Shown: positions 17,493 through 25,235 of the stretch, piece by piece
Layout of the letters: each line of letters begins with the position of its first letter
Position numbering within the stretch: the stretch's first letter is position 1
Assembly (NCBI GenBank): GCA_004292515.1
Contig: RDXB01000067.1
Location: 1-57,705 of the forward strand
DNA from: Oscillatoriales cyanobacterium
GTDB lineage: Bacteria; Cyanobacteriota; Cyanobacteriia; CACIAM-69d
Reading direction: 5' to 3'
DNA: 57,705 nucleotides
Program-made: the position numbers and the translations under genes
The notes under the pieces: generated by a model
What the model was told of the DNA's origin: nothing
What the model saw: only the letters and a program-made list of their open reading frames with translations
The model's database searches: none

Positions 17493-18566
17493 ATGAGCCA
17501 AGATGCGATGGCATTTTTGAGTCCTCGTCTGCAAGAACGACGGGTGGCGGTTTTGCTGCACGGGGGAATTCGCGGCCCGCGTGGCAAAACGGGGCTGGCC
17601 TTTTTGCGCTACAGCAAGGCGGCGGTGGTGGCAGCGATCGATCAGGACTCGGCGGGGGAATCGCTGCGGGCCATCACGGGGATTGATCGATCGCTGCCGA
17701 TTGTGGCCACGGTGGCGGAGGCGATCGCGCTGGGGGCCGATACGGTGCTGATTGGGATTGCGCCGTCGGGTGGGGCCTTGCCGCCGGAATGGCGATCGGA
17801 ACTACAAGGGGCCTTGCGATCGGGCCTGTCGCTAGTGAATGGCTTGCATCAGCCCTTAGCCCAAGATCCAGACTGGCGATCGCTCTTGCAACCGGGCCAG
17901 TGGATTTGGGATGTGCGGGTGGAGCCGACGGGCCTGGCGATCGGGTCGGGGTTAGCACAAAAACTGGCGGTCAGGCGGGTGTTGGCAGTGGGCACGGACA
18001 TGGCGATCGGCAAGATGTCCACTAGCCTTGAATTGTGTCGCGCGGCCGATCGTCAGGGCTACCGAGCAGTATTTGTGGGCACGGGCCAGGCGGGGTTGAT
18101 GATTGCGGGGGTGGGTGTGCCGCTGGATGCGGTGCGGGTGGATTTTGCGGCAGGGGCTGTGGAACAGGCAGTGCTGCGGGCGGCCGATCGCCCCTGCGAT
18201 TTGATTGTGGTGGAGGGCCAAGGCTCCCTGCTCCATCCTGGCTCAACGGCCACATTGCCCTTGATGCGGGGATCTCAACCCACACACTTAGTGCTGGTGC
18301 ATCGCGCGGGGCAAACCCACTTACGAGACTTGCCCCATTGCCCGATTCCGCCTTTGCCGGAGGTGGTGGCGCTCTATGAGGCGATCGCCCGGGCGGGGGG
18401 CACTTATCCGGCGGCTTCGGTGGCGGCGATCGCTCTCAACACTGCAGGCTTATCTGAGGAAGTGGCCAGGGCTGAGTGCGATCGGGTAGCGAATGAAACG
18501 GGCCGGCCCTGTACCGATCCGGTGCGCTATGGGGCCGAAGCGATCATGGCAGCAATTTTGGGCTAG
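17493..18566 (+). CDS. DUF1611 family P-loop protein (DgcN-like)
   Basis: 357 aa, full length for DUF1611. The N-terminal domain (about 1-145) has LLHGGIRGPRGKTGLAFLRY; the C-terminal P-loop domain carries GTDMAIGKMSTS (Walker A-like, about residues 168-179), then VGTGQAGLMIAG and VVEGQGSLLHPG. A characterised relative, DgcN, acts with the epimerase DgcA in D-glutamate catabolism; whether this copy does so is inference. No dipeptide epimerase gene adjoins it here. It sits between the Nif11 gene (44 bp) and the CobD-like gene (76 bp), all on one strand, so the three may be cotranscribed. Confidence 0.88.
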   Translation: MSQDAMAFLSPRLQERRVAVLLHGGIRGPRGKTGLAFLRYSKAAVVAAIDQDSAGESLRAITGIDRSLPIVATVAEAIALGADTVLIGIAPSGGALPPEWRSELQGALRSGLSLVNGLHQPLAQDPDWRSLLQPGQWIWDVRVEPTGLAIGSGLAQKLAVRRVLAVGTDMAIGKMSTSLELCRAADRQGYRAVFVGTGQAGLMIAGVGVPLDAVRVDFAAGAVEQAVLRAADRPCDLIVVEGQGSLLHPGSTATLPLMRGSQPTHLVLVHRAGQTHLRDLPHCPIPPLPEVVALYEAIARAGGTYPAASVAAIALNTAGLSEEVARAECDRVANETGRPCTDPVRYGAEAIMAAILG

Positions 18567-18642
18567 CTGCTGCCCCAACCGGCAATAGCCCGCTAATAAC
18601 CCGCAATAGATCTCGCCCCAGCGATTAACCCAGATTCACTCC

Positions 18643-19716
18643 ATGACCGATCATCAAGCGCGCCCGACCCACGGAGGCAATTTGGCCTGGGCAGCGGCGA
18701 TCGCCCAATGTACTCCGGCTGAGTTGCTAGATTTTTCGGCCAGTATTAATCCCTTTGGGCTGCCACCGGGGGCGATCGCCGCGATCCAAGCCGCAATCCC
18801 TCAGTTGGGAGCCTATCCCGATCCAAACTATGGGGAGCTGCGATCAGCTCTGGCCCTGCATCACAACCTCGACCCCAACTGGATTCTGCCCGGTAATGGC
18901 GCAGCCGAATTGTTGACTTGGGCGGCACGGGACTTAGCGGCGGCGGCGGCTGTGGTCTTGCCGGTACCGGCCTTTGCCGACTATTGGCGGGCGTTGCGGG
19001 CGGCGGGGGCCCGGGTGCTGCCGATCGCCCCGGTGGAACCTTGGGTCTGGGATTGGTCAGACTGGCTCGATCAAGATTGCCAGCAATACGGACTACTGCT
19101 GAACAATCCCCACAATCCGACGGGTCAGCTTTGGGATCTTGACACCTTGCAGCCCCTGTGCGATCGCTTTGGCTGGGTGGTGATTGACGAAGCATTTATG
19201 GATTTTTTGCGCCCCGAGCATCAGCCCAGCGCGATCGCCTTAGTGTCGCAATGTCCTAACCTAATCGTCATTCGATCGCTCACCAAATTCTACGCCATGC
19301 CGGGGCTGCGGTTGGGCTATGCGATCGCCCAGCCCGATCAGCTGCGGCGCTGGCAACAGTGGCGCGATCCTTGGTCGGTCAACAGTTTGGCCGTGGTGGC
19401 AGCGATCGCCTGTTTGCAGGATCAGACCTTCGCAGAGCAAACCTGGAACTGGCTAGCAACAGCACGCTCAGAACTGGCTGCGGGCTTGGCAGCGCGATCG
19501 GGTTTGCGGCCTTTTGCCAGTGCGGCCAACTATTTGTTAGTCCAAACGGCACTCCCGAGCGACCAACTCCAACAGCACCTCTTGCGGAGCGATCGGGTGC
19601 TAATCCGAGACTGCTTGAGTTTTCCAGAACTGGGCGATCGCTTCTTGCGAGTGGCGGTGCGTCATCCCGCCGAAAACCAGCGTTTGCTCCAGGCAGTTGC
19701 CCAGGTCACTGGCTGA
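18643..19716 (+). CDS. cobD: PLP-dependent aminotransferase/decarboxylase of the CobD (CobC)-HisC family
   Basis: 357 aa fold-type I PLP enzyme. It opens with HGGNLAWAA and DFSASINPFGLP, which are typical of L-threonine-O-3-phosphate decarboxylase (CobD) rather than HisC. Other marks are the substrate/PLP motif NNPHNPTG (about 154-161), IDEAFMDF with the PLP-N1 Asp at 182, and the Schiff-base Lys at 215 in SLTKFYAMPGLRLGY. CobD makes (R)-1-amino-2-propanol phosphate for the cobalamin lower-ligand linker. Many cyanobacteria make pseudocobalamin, so this is plausible; a histidinol-phosphate aminotransferase role cannot be excluded. No other cobalamin gene or B12 riboswitch is visible nearby. 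Confidence 0.85.
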   Translation: MTDHQARPTHGGNLAWAAAIAQCTPAELLDFSASINPFGLPPGAIAAIQAAIPQLGAYPDPNYGELRSALALHHNLDPNWILPGNGAAELLTWAARDLAAAAAVVLPVPAFADYWRALRAAGARVLPIAPVEPWVWDWSDWLDQDCQQYGLLLNNPHNPTGQLWDLDTLQPLCDRFGWVVIDEAFMDFLRPEHQPSAIALVSQCPNLIVIRSLTKFYAMPGLRLGYAIAQPDQLRRWQQWRDPWSVNSLAVVAAIACLQDQTFAEQTWNWLATARSELAAGLAARSGLRPFASAANYLLVQTALPSDQLQQHLLRSDRVLIRDCLSFPELGDRFLRVAVRHPAENQRLLQAVAQVTG

Positions 19717-19746
19717 ACGGACGGCAGCTAGCAGCAGCTCCCCAAA

Positions 19747-19804
19747 AACACCTAAAAAAATGCCAAAAAACACCCCTCCAAGGCCCATTTGGGACAGAGG
19801 GGTG
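19747..19804 (-). terminator. Rho-independent-type terminator downstream of chlP
   Basis: Arms CACCCCTC (19771-19778) and GAGGGGTG (19797-19804) are perfect. On the minus strand the hairpin is followed by TTTTTTGGCATTTTTTT, a U-rich tail. It lies about 95 bp past the chlP stop and fits termination of chlP in the space convergent with the cobD-like gene. Confidence 0.75.
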
Positions 19805-19898
19805 ATGCGATCGCAGAGTCATCCGCGAATCCAGCTCAGATTCAGTTGTGGGGCGATCGCGGCGATCCTTGTGACCTACAGACCAGACGAATCAGCCC

Positions 19899-21119
19899 CT
19901 AGGGAGCCAGAGCGTTACCGCGCAACAGACTACCAATTGTCTTCGCCGTGATCTTCAGTTGCGTCAACGGATTCGCCGGCACAACAGTCTTGTACAGGTA
20001 GCTATCAAAAGTCAGCTTTTGCACATCGATGTCTTCGCACATTTCCACAAACGCCTCGCGCGTAGCATCCGAGCGATAGAACACCCGTTGCAGCAAGTCC
20101 AGCACCAAATAGGTCGTGCCGTACTGCTTGTCCCAGCGCTTCAGATATTGCTTCAGGTCGCCTTCGGTCGGAATCCGCTGGCCCTTTTGGGAAAACTCCA
20201 CGATCGCCTCAGCACACATCCGCGCCGACTTGGCCGCAAAGTAAATCCCTTCGCCCGAGGACTTAGTCACCGTACCGGCTGCGTCACCCACCAAGGCCAC
20301 ACGACCCACCACCCGGCGAGGGCGGGGATGTTCGGGAATCGGGTGCGCTTCCACCTTGATAATCTTGCCACCTTCAAGGCGTTTGGCCGCTCGGGCCCGA
20401 ATACCCGCTTGCAGTTCCTTGATCCGGGATTGGTTCACCCGCATCGTACCCGTACCCACAGCCACGTGGTCATACTTAGGGAACACCCAAGCGTAGAAGT
20501 CCGGCGAAACGTCGTCACCGACGTACATTTCCGCCAAATCTTCGTAGTAATTCATCTTGTCTTCGGGCAACCGGATGCGCTCTTGGAAGGCGATCGCATA
20601 GTTATAGTCACCCGCATCGATCGCCTTCGCAATCCGCGAGTTGGCCCCATCCGCCCCAATCACCAAATCCACTTGCAGGGTTTTAGCCGTACCCACCACA
20701 GACCCATCGGAATGGTCAGCGTAGTGCAGCGTGTAGGGATCCTTGTCGTTGCCGGGGATTTCCAGCTTGTGCACCGTGCCGTTAATCAGCGTGGCACCCA
20801 GTTTGGCTGCCCGCTCGCGCATGAAGCCATCCATGACCTCACGACGGCACATCCCGATATACTCTTCCGACTTCAGCGTGGAACCGATGTTGACCTCAAT
20901 ATTAGAAGGCGAGATCATCTTCATCTTAGTTACGCGCCGATCGATGATCTCAGGGGGCAGATCAAACTCATCGACCATGCACAACGGAATTGCGCCGCCG
21001 CAGGGCTTGGCGTTGTCCAGTTTGCGCTCGAACAAATAGGTTTCGATTCCAGCTTTAGCGAGCGTTTCCGCGGCCGAGGAACCAGCTGGCCCACCGCCAA
21101 CAACAGCAACCCTTAACAC
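19899..21119 (-). CDS. chlP: Geranylgeranyl reductase
   Basis: 406 aa FAD-dependent reductase that reduces geranylgeranyl pyrophosphate or geranylgeranyl-chlorophyllide to the phytyl form, needed for chlorophyll a, tocopherol and phylloquinone. It has the N-terminal Rossmann motif VVGGGPAGSSAAETLAKAG with the terminal acidic residue in LFERK, the conserved KPCGGAIPLCMVDEF block, VIGADGANSRIAKAI, and the VGDAAGTVTKSSGEGIYFA FAD-ribityl motif. The GTG start at 21119 is supported by TTAGGAG about 10 bp upstream and by the immediate Rossmann strand (MLRVAVVGGG). Length and motifs are standard. Transcribed alone, ending at the predicted terminator at 19747-19804. Confidence 0.97.
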   Translation of the reverse strand: MLRVAVVGGGPAGSSAAETLAKAGIETYLFERKLDNAKPCGGAIPLCMVDEFDLPPEIIDRRVTKMKMISPSNIEVNIGSTLKSEEYIGMCRREVMDGFMRERAAKLGATLINGTVHKLEIPGNDKDPYTLHYADHSDGSVVGTAKTLQVDLVIGADGANSRIAKAIDAGDYNYAIAFQERIRLPEDKMNYYEDLAEMYVGDDVSPDFYAWVFPKYDHVAVGTGTMRVNQSRIKELQAGIRARAAKRLEGGKIIKVEAHPIPEHPRPRRVVGRVALVGDAAGTVTKSSGEGIYFAAKSARMCAEAIVEFSQKGQRIPTEGDLKQYLKRWDKQYGTTYLVLDLLQRVFYRSDATREAFVEMCEDIDVQKLTFDSYLYKTVVPANPLTQLKITAKTIGSLLRGNALAP

Positions 21120-21557
21120 GAACAGCTTCTCCTAATGACGTGTGTGGCTGGGGCTTCACCATCGCCTGCGGTTTGCGAGACAGCCGATCGCACCGAAAAG
21201 TCCGTTTTGTTCAAGAAGCGCGAGGCTCGAAACGGGTTTTCAGTCGAGTCCGAGCGGTCTGGTGCAAATTGAGGGACGCTGAGAAGTCCGGGGAAAACAC
21301 CAGGTAAGGCACTATCAGGGGCTAATTTCAGCAGCGAACAAGTTGCCGGAACTGAAACGAACACTGAAACTAACGGCGCTGTGGGTGTTCAAAGTTGGAT
21401 GTCATCCTATCACGGGGGTTTAGAGGGGCTGGCGGAGCCTCGGTTTGTATGACGAGAATGCAACAGAGTTTAACGATCCGATACCAGACAAGACCAGCCG
21501 CGAGGATGTCTAACAAAGCCGAAATTAATACCCTACACGCCCCATTGGTCAATGTAG
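21120..21557. other. chlP upstream region, no gene recognised
   Basis: About 440 bp upstream of chlP, presumably its promoter and leader. The short ORFs here lack recognisable features and I see no known riboswitch. The 80-bp palindromic element copy 2 begins at its far end. Confidence 0.4.
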
Positions 21558-21637
21558 GTAGAGGGCTTAAGCGACTTGCTTGCTATGACTGTTGGGGCTT
21601 GGTTCGGGCCGCAAGATACTGCTCAGACATGCTTTAA
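21558..21637 (+). repeat. Dispersed palindromic element, copy 2 (degenerate)
   Basis: GAGGGCTTAAGCGACTTGCT is a decayed form of the palindrome; the tail GGGGCTTGGTTCGGGCCGCA and CAGACATGCT matches the tails at 11510 and 48517. It directly abuts a GGDEF gene remnant. Confidence 0.7.
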
Positions 21638-21641
21638 GGAA

Positions 21642-21731
21642 AGCTATTTGGAACTGTTTGAGCGGGCAGATGAAGCGCTATACCGCGCTAAAAATGCTGG
21701 GCGAAATCGTGTGGTGGTGGCCGATTTGTGA
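21642..21731 (+). pseudogene. C-terminal remnant of a GGDEF (diguanylate cyclase) gene
   Basis: The frame from 21642 to the TGA at 21729-21731 reads ...LFERADEALYRAKNAGRNRV..., the conserved C-terminal end of GGDEF domains (AD.ALY.AK..GRN.V). There is no start codon and no upstream GGDEF sequence. The 5' side is occupied by palindromic-element copy 2, so only the last 29 codons of a diguanylate cyclase gene remain. Not expected to be functional. Confidence 0.8.
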
Positions 21732-22026
21732 CCCCTGGCGATCGAGTTGCCACATCCTGAAAGGTTAATCAACAGGTTGCCCTTGAGCTGACCTAGCAGG
21801 GCCAAGGCTGGCTAAACCCCCACCAACAAAATAAATGCAGGAGGCGATCGGGATCGCTTCCTGCAAGATAGATGGAATAGTCTTTAAGTCGTTTCTTGAA
21901 ACCAGCGTCACAACCAGTATGGGGGCTGATGGTGGGGCTGATGCTATTGATGGATCGCGCGATCGGTTAAGTTTACCGACACTGGATCACAGCCCTTGGA
22001 TCAGTCTGTGGCCGCGCGATCGTCCC

Positions 22027-22431
22027 TTAGCGACCCATGCCACGCGCCATATCCATAAAGGGACTGAGGCTGGGGCCGGGTCGGCGGCGGGTCGTCTTGG
22101 TGGGCATGAACTTAGAAGCAAAGGCCGTTTCTGGGGGCAGGGTCGGGGCGGCCGGGGCGGGCTTGGGCAACACCACAGGCTTAGCCGCTGCTGCTTTGGC
22201 GGCTTCGGCCTTGGCTGCTTTGATGCTAGTTTTGGCGGCCTTAGCAGGGGCTGCGGGAGCCGGGGTGGCTGGTGCGCTGGCAACCGGGGCCGGGGGAGCA
22301 ACTGGGGCCGGGGGAGCAGCCGGGGCCGGGGAAGCGGGGGCTGCCGGGGTGCTGGAGCCTTCGTCGCTGATTTCTAGGAAGAAGTTGTCTTGTTTGGGGC
22401 CAAACAGATTCTTCAGGGGACCGATCGGCAT
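22027..22431 (-). CDS. Small Ala/Pro-rich cyanobacterial protein, unknown function
   Basis: 134 aa from the ATG at 22431. The N terminus MPIGPLKNLFGPKQDNFFLEI is conserved-looking. The middle (about 28-95) is low-complexity Ala/Pro/Lys, resembling a flexible spacer. The C terminus has FASKFMPTKTTRRRPGPSLSPFMDMA, a motif I associate with a family of small hypothetical cyanobacterial proteins. No signal peptide or membrane segment. Conserved ends joined by a variable linker suggest a protein tethering two partners; that is inference. Confidence 0.75.
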   Translation of the reverse strand: MPIGPLKNLFGPKQDNFFLEISDEGSSTPAAPASPAPAAPPAPVAPPAPVASAPATPAPAAPAKAAKTSIKAAKAEAAKAAAAKPVVLPKPAPAAPTLPPETAFASKFMPTKTTRRRPGPSLSPFMDMARGMGR

Positions 22432-22932
22432 AGTCTTCCTCAGTCAGGTGAGCGGTAGCGGGCGAGCTGTTGCAACTGCAACGAACTCAGGGGTGTGGAG
22501 CACGATCGATTGCGATCGAGGGGGTTGCGATCGAGCGATGGGCAATGACTGCGGGCTACTGGCTAACCACTGGGTTTAGCCGTTGCTCCTAGGCTAGGTA
22601 CAATTGCTTACAAAATGCAACGTTTCGCAACAGTTTCTCTCAGTATTGTAGGCGGACTTTGCTCGATCGCTACAGTTTTTGATCCCTGTTGCTCAGAAAT
22701 TCTAACCAACTCTGAAAAAACTCTGAAAAATGTTGCTGGTGAACTATTTGCCCATCTCAACTCAGGCCGTTGTGTCTTGAGGTTGCTTGATTTTTTGAAG
22801 GGTCAGAACTCCTGGATGTTCAACAATTCTGGGTTGATGATCAATTTTTATCAACTTTGGTGAAGATTTTGGCACTGGTTCCACACTAGTTCCGCAGCAG
22901 TCTTGTTTGCAGTTGCCAAAACAAGGCCCAGC
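22432..22932. other. Non-coding spacer between divergent/tandem minus-strand genes
   Basis: Contains presumed promoter sequence for the small Ala/Pro-rich gene at its left end. An 82-codon ORF at 22615 has no family features and unusual composition. The AT-rich part (22660-22880) shows no strong hairpin. Nothing else is supported. Confidence 0.4.
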
Positions 22933-24435
22933 CTAGGAACTGATGCGACGACTGCTCAAACGCCGTTCGATCGCCTCGGCCACTGCCGTCACCACCGCCA
23001 CCCGCGCCCAGAGCTTGTCTTCGGCCGCAATCACTGTCCAAGGGGCGATCGGCGTGTGGGTGCGTTGGATCATCTGGTTCACTGCGACGTTGTAGAGGGG
23101 CCAGCGATCGCGATTGCGCCAATCTTCCTCGGTCAACTTGTATTGCTTAAAGGGGTTTTCTTGGCGCTCTTGAAAGCGGCGTAATTGCTCTTCAGGACTG
23201 ATGTGCAACCACAGCTTCACCAGCACCGTGCCACCAGACACTAGTTGACTTTCAAACTCGTTAATTTCCGCATAGGCGCGCCGCCACTCGGCTTCGGTAG
23301 CAAAGCCCTCAATCCGCTCCACCATCACGCGGCCATACCAAGAGCGATCGAAAATGCCAATTTTCCCTGCGGCCGGCAACCAGCGCCAAAACCGCCAGAG
23401 GTAGTGGTGCGATCGCTCCTCGTCGGTGGGGGCTGCAAAGGCTTGGACATTGTAGCTGCGCGGATCAAGAATGCCCGTCAGCCGGGAAATGGCCCCGCCT
23501 TTGCCCGCCGCGTCCCAGCCCTCAAACAACACCAACACGGGAAGTTGCTGCTGGTGAATTTTTAATTGGAGCGATCGCAAGCGGGCCTGTTGCTCGCTCA
23601 GGCGGCGCTCATACTTTTTGCGCGAGAGGGACTGGCTCAGATCCACCCGCCCTAATAAATTAGGCTCACCGGGATGGAGTTCTGTTTGGGGTGGCAAGGC
23701 TGGCGGTGGGCTGGACTGGGTGGGCCGGCGATCGAGCGCTTGCACAATGGCGGCGATCGTTTCGCTCAGGACTTGGATCGTGGCCCAGCGCCGACAGTTG
23801 CCCGCCACCAATGTCCAGGGAGCCGCACCCGTGCTGGTGGCGGCTAACATCGATTCCGCCAGGTTGCGATATTGCTTATAGTGCTTGGCCTGTTGCCAAT
23901 CTTCCGATCGCACGCGCCAAGCTTGGAATGGGTCGGCTTGATAGTTCTTGAGACGTTTTTTGAGTTCGTCGCGGCTCAGATGGATAAAAAACTTGGCGAT
24001 CGCCGCCCCATTGTCTACCAACTGCCGCTCAAAGGCATTCACTTCCCGCGCCGCCTCTGGAAACTGGCTATCAGAGAGGCGATCGAACAGCCGATCTTCC
24101 AGCAGCCGCGTGTACCAACTGTGGTAGAACAGGGCGATCGTGCCGGCCGGCGGCAACCGCAGCCAAAACCGCCGCAACCAGGGATAGCCCCGCTCGTGAG
24201 GTTCCGGTGGAAAAATTGGGTGCACCTGAAAGCCCCGAGGATCGAGGGAATCGCGCAGGTGCTTGACGATCGTCCCTTTGCCAGCCGCCGCCCAACCTTC
24301 CAACACCACGATCGTGGGCAGCTTGGCCGCTCGACAGTCCGCCTGGAGCGATCGCAGTTGCAAAGCCAACCGCTCCAGTTCAGCCCCATAGGCCGCCTTC
24401 TCGATCGTCACCCCCAGATCCAACATGTCCAGCAT
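22933..24435 (-). CDS. Two-domain PPK2: polyphosphate:AMP phosphotransferase-type
   Basis: About 500 aa from the ATG at 24435 (MLDMLDLGVTIEK); the frame extends 28 codons further to a TTG. Two tandem PPK2 domains each have a Walker A: GWAAAGKGT (about 48-56) and GWDAAGKGG (about 305-313). Two-domain PPK2 enzymes use polyphosphate to phosphorylate AMP to ADP. The C-terminal domain has the intact catalytic motif GIFDRSWYGRVMVER. The N-terminal domain has ALFYHSWYTRLLEDR, with Tyr-His in place of the Asp-Arg, so it is probably non-catalytic; that is inference from the motif. A Pro/Ser-rich linker (about 238-255) joins the domains. Cytosolic; probably monocistronic. Confidence 0.92.
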   Translation of the reverse strand: MLDMLDLGVTIEKAAYGAELERLALQLRSLQADCRAAKLPTIVVLEGWAAAGKGTIVKHLRDSLDPRGFQVHPIFPPEPHERGYPWLRRFWLRLPPAGTIALFYHSWYTRLLEDRLFDRLSDSQFPEAAREVNAFERQLVDNGAAIAKFFIHLSRDELKKRLKNYQADPFQAWRVRSEDWQQAKHYKQYRNLAESMLAATSTGAAPWTLVAGNCRRWATIQVLSETIAAIVQALDRRPTQSSPPPALPPQTELHPGEPNLLGRVDLSQSLSRKKYERRLSEQQARLRSLQLKIHQQQLPVLVLFEGWDAAGKGGAISRLTGILDPRSYNVQAFAAPTDEERSHHYLWRFWRWLPAAGKIGIFDRSWYGRVMVERIEGFATEAEWRRAYAEINEFESQLVSGGTVLVKLWLHISPEEQLRRFQERQENPFKQYKLTEEDWRNRDRWPLYNVAVNQMIQRTHTPIAPWTVIAAEDKLWARVAVVTAVAEAIERRLSSRRISS

Positions 24436-25226
24436 GGCACTGTCCCCAGGATGCGTGAAACCGTTGATTAGCCCCCAGGCTGCTTTTACCGTAGCGAGTG
24501 CTGCCCAATTCCCAGCCAAAACGTAAAGAAGACTTCAGAGCCGGGCCTCATCTACGGGCCAGAACAGGGCTAGGGTTCCCGATGATCGCCCCAGCCAAGG
24601 CCCGTTGGTTTCACCCCATGAAAGTGTTATTTGTTACTCAATGATTGAGCAAGGGATTGACTAAGATATGATCAGAAATAAGTCAGTCTAAGCTTGTCAT
24701 TGCAAGTCTTCTGACGGCTTATCTCATGACAAGAAGCAATTGTGGGTTTCACGGTCATGCTGGCTTGGGCGACGAATGGATGGCTAACAAGAGCGCCAAT
24801 CGATCACCGTGCTCGGAACCCCACCCATCCATCGCTCGTCCGGCGATCGGGAAGCAACAGCCTGCACCACATCCCCAAGAATCTCAGGCAATACCGATTG
24901 CCTGTGGTTGTCAGTCATTTCCAATCATCGCCAGGTGTTGCATCAGCCTGTCCCATCCCGATCGTCATTCAATCATCACTAAATGGCTATTGATGACTGT
25001 CGATGACCACTGTCGATGACCATCGATCGCCCCGCCACCACAATCCAACCGCGATCGCACTTCCCAAAAAGTGGCTGGGATCGACATAATTCCACCGCAA
25101 TTTGAGCCAAGCATCCTTGAAAATTGAAATCATATGGGTGTGGTCTTCTGTGTCTAAAAATATGTCTAAAAGTTCTACGCCACCGCTGTTTCTACCCATT
25201 TCTCACTGAAATGGCCGGGAAGCGAT
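24436..25226. other. Long spacer with a weak promoter candidate
   Basis: About 790 bp. A sigma-70-like pair TTGAGC (24645-24650) and TATGAT (24667-24672) with 16-bp spacing lies on the plus strand, but no gene follows for 550 bp. Near 24992-25025 the segment TGTCGATGACCA is imperfectly repeated. ORFs of 70-97 codons here look random. No RNA gene recognised. Confidence 0.35.
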
Positions 25227-25235
25227 GTGGCGTTG

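Noticed and set aside
18567-18642. Cobalamin riboswitch before the CobD-like gene
   Set aside because: The gap is only 76 bp and lacks a B12-box-like sequence; too short for the aptamer.
19959-21116. 385-codon plus-strand ORF opposite chlP
   Set aside because: Antisense mirror of chlP with His/Arg-rich composition and no motif.
22615-22863. 82-codon ORF in the spacer before the PPK2 gene
   Set aside because: No family features; starts in sequence that does not look like a translation start.
24726-25019. 97-codon ORF in the spacer before the GspE-N-like gene
   Set aside because: No ribosome-binding site, odd composition (Cys/His/Ser-rich) and no recognisable motif.
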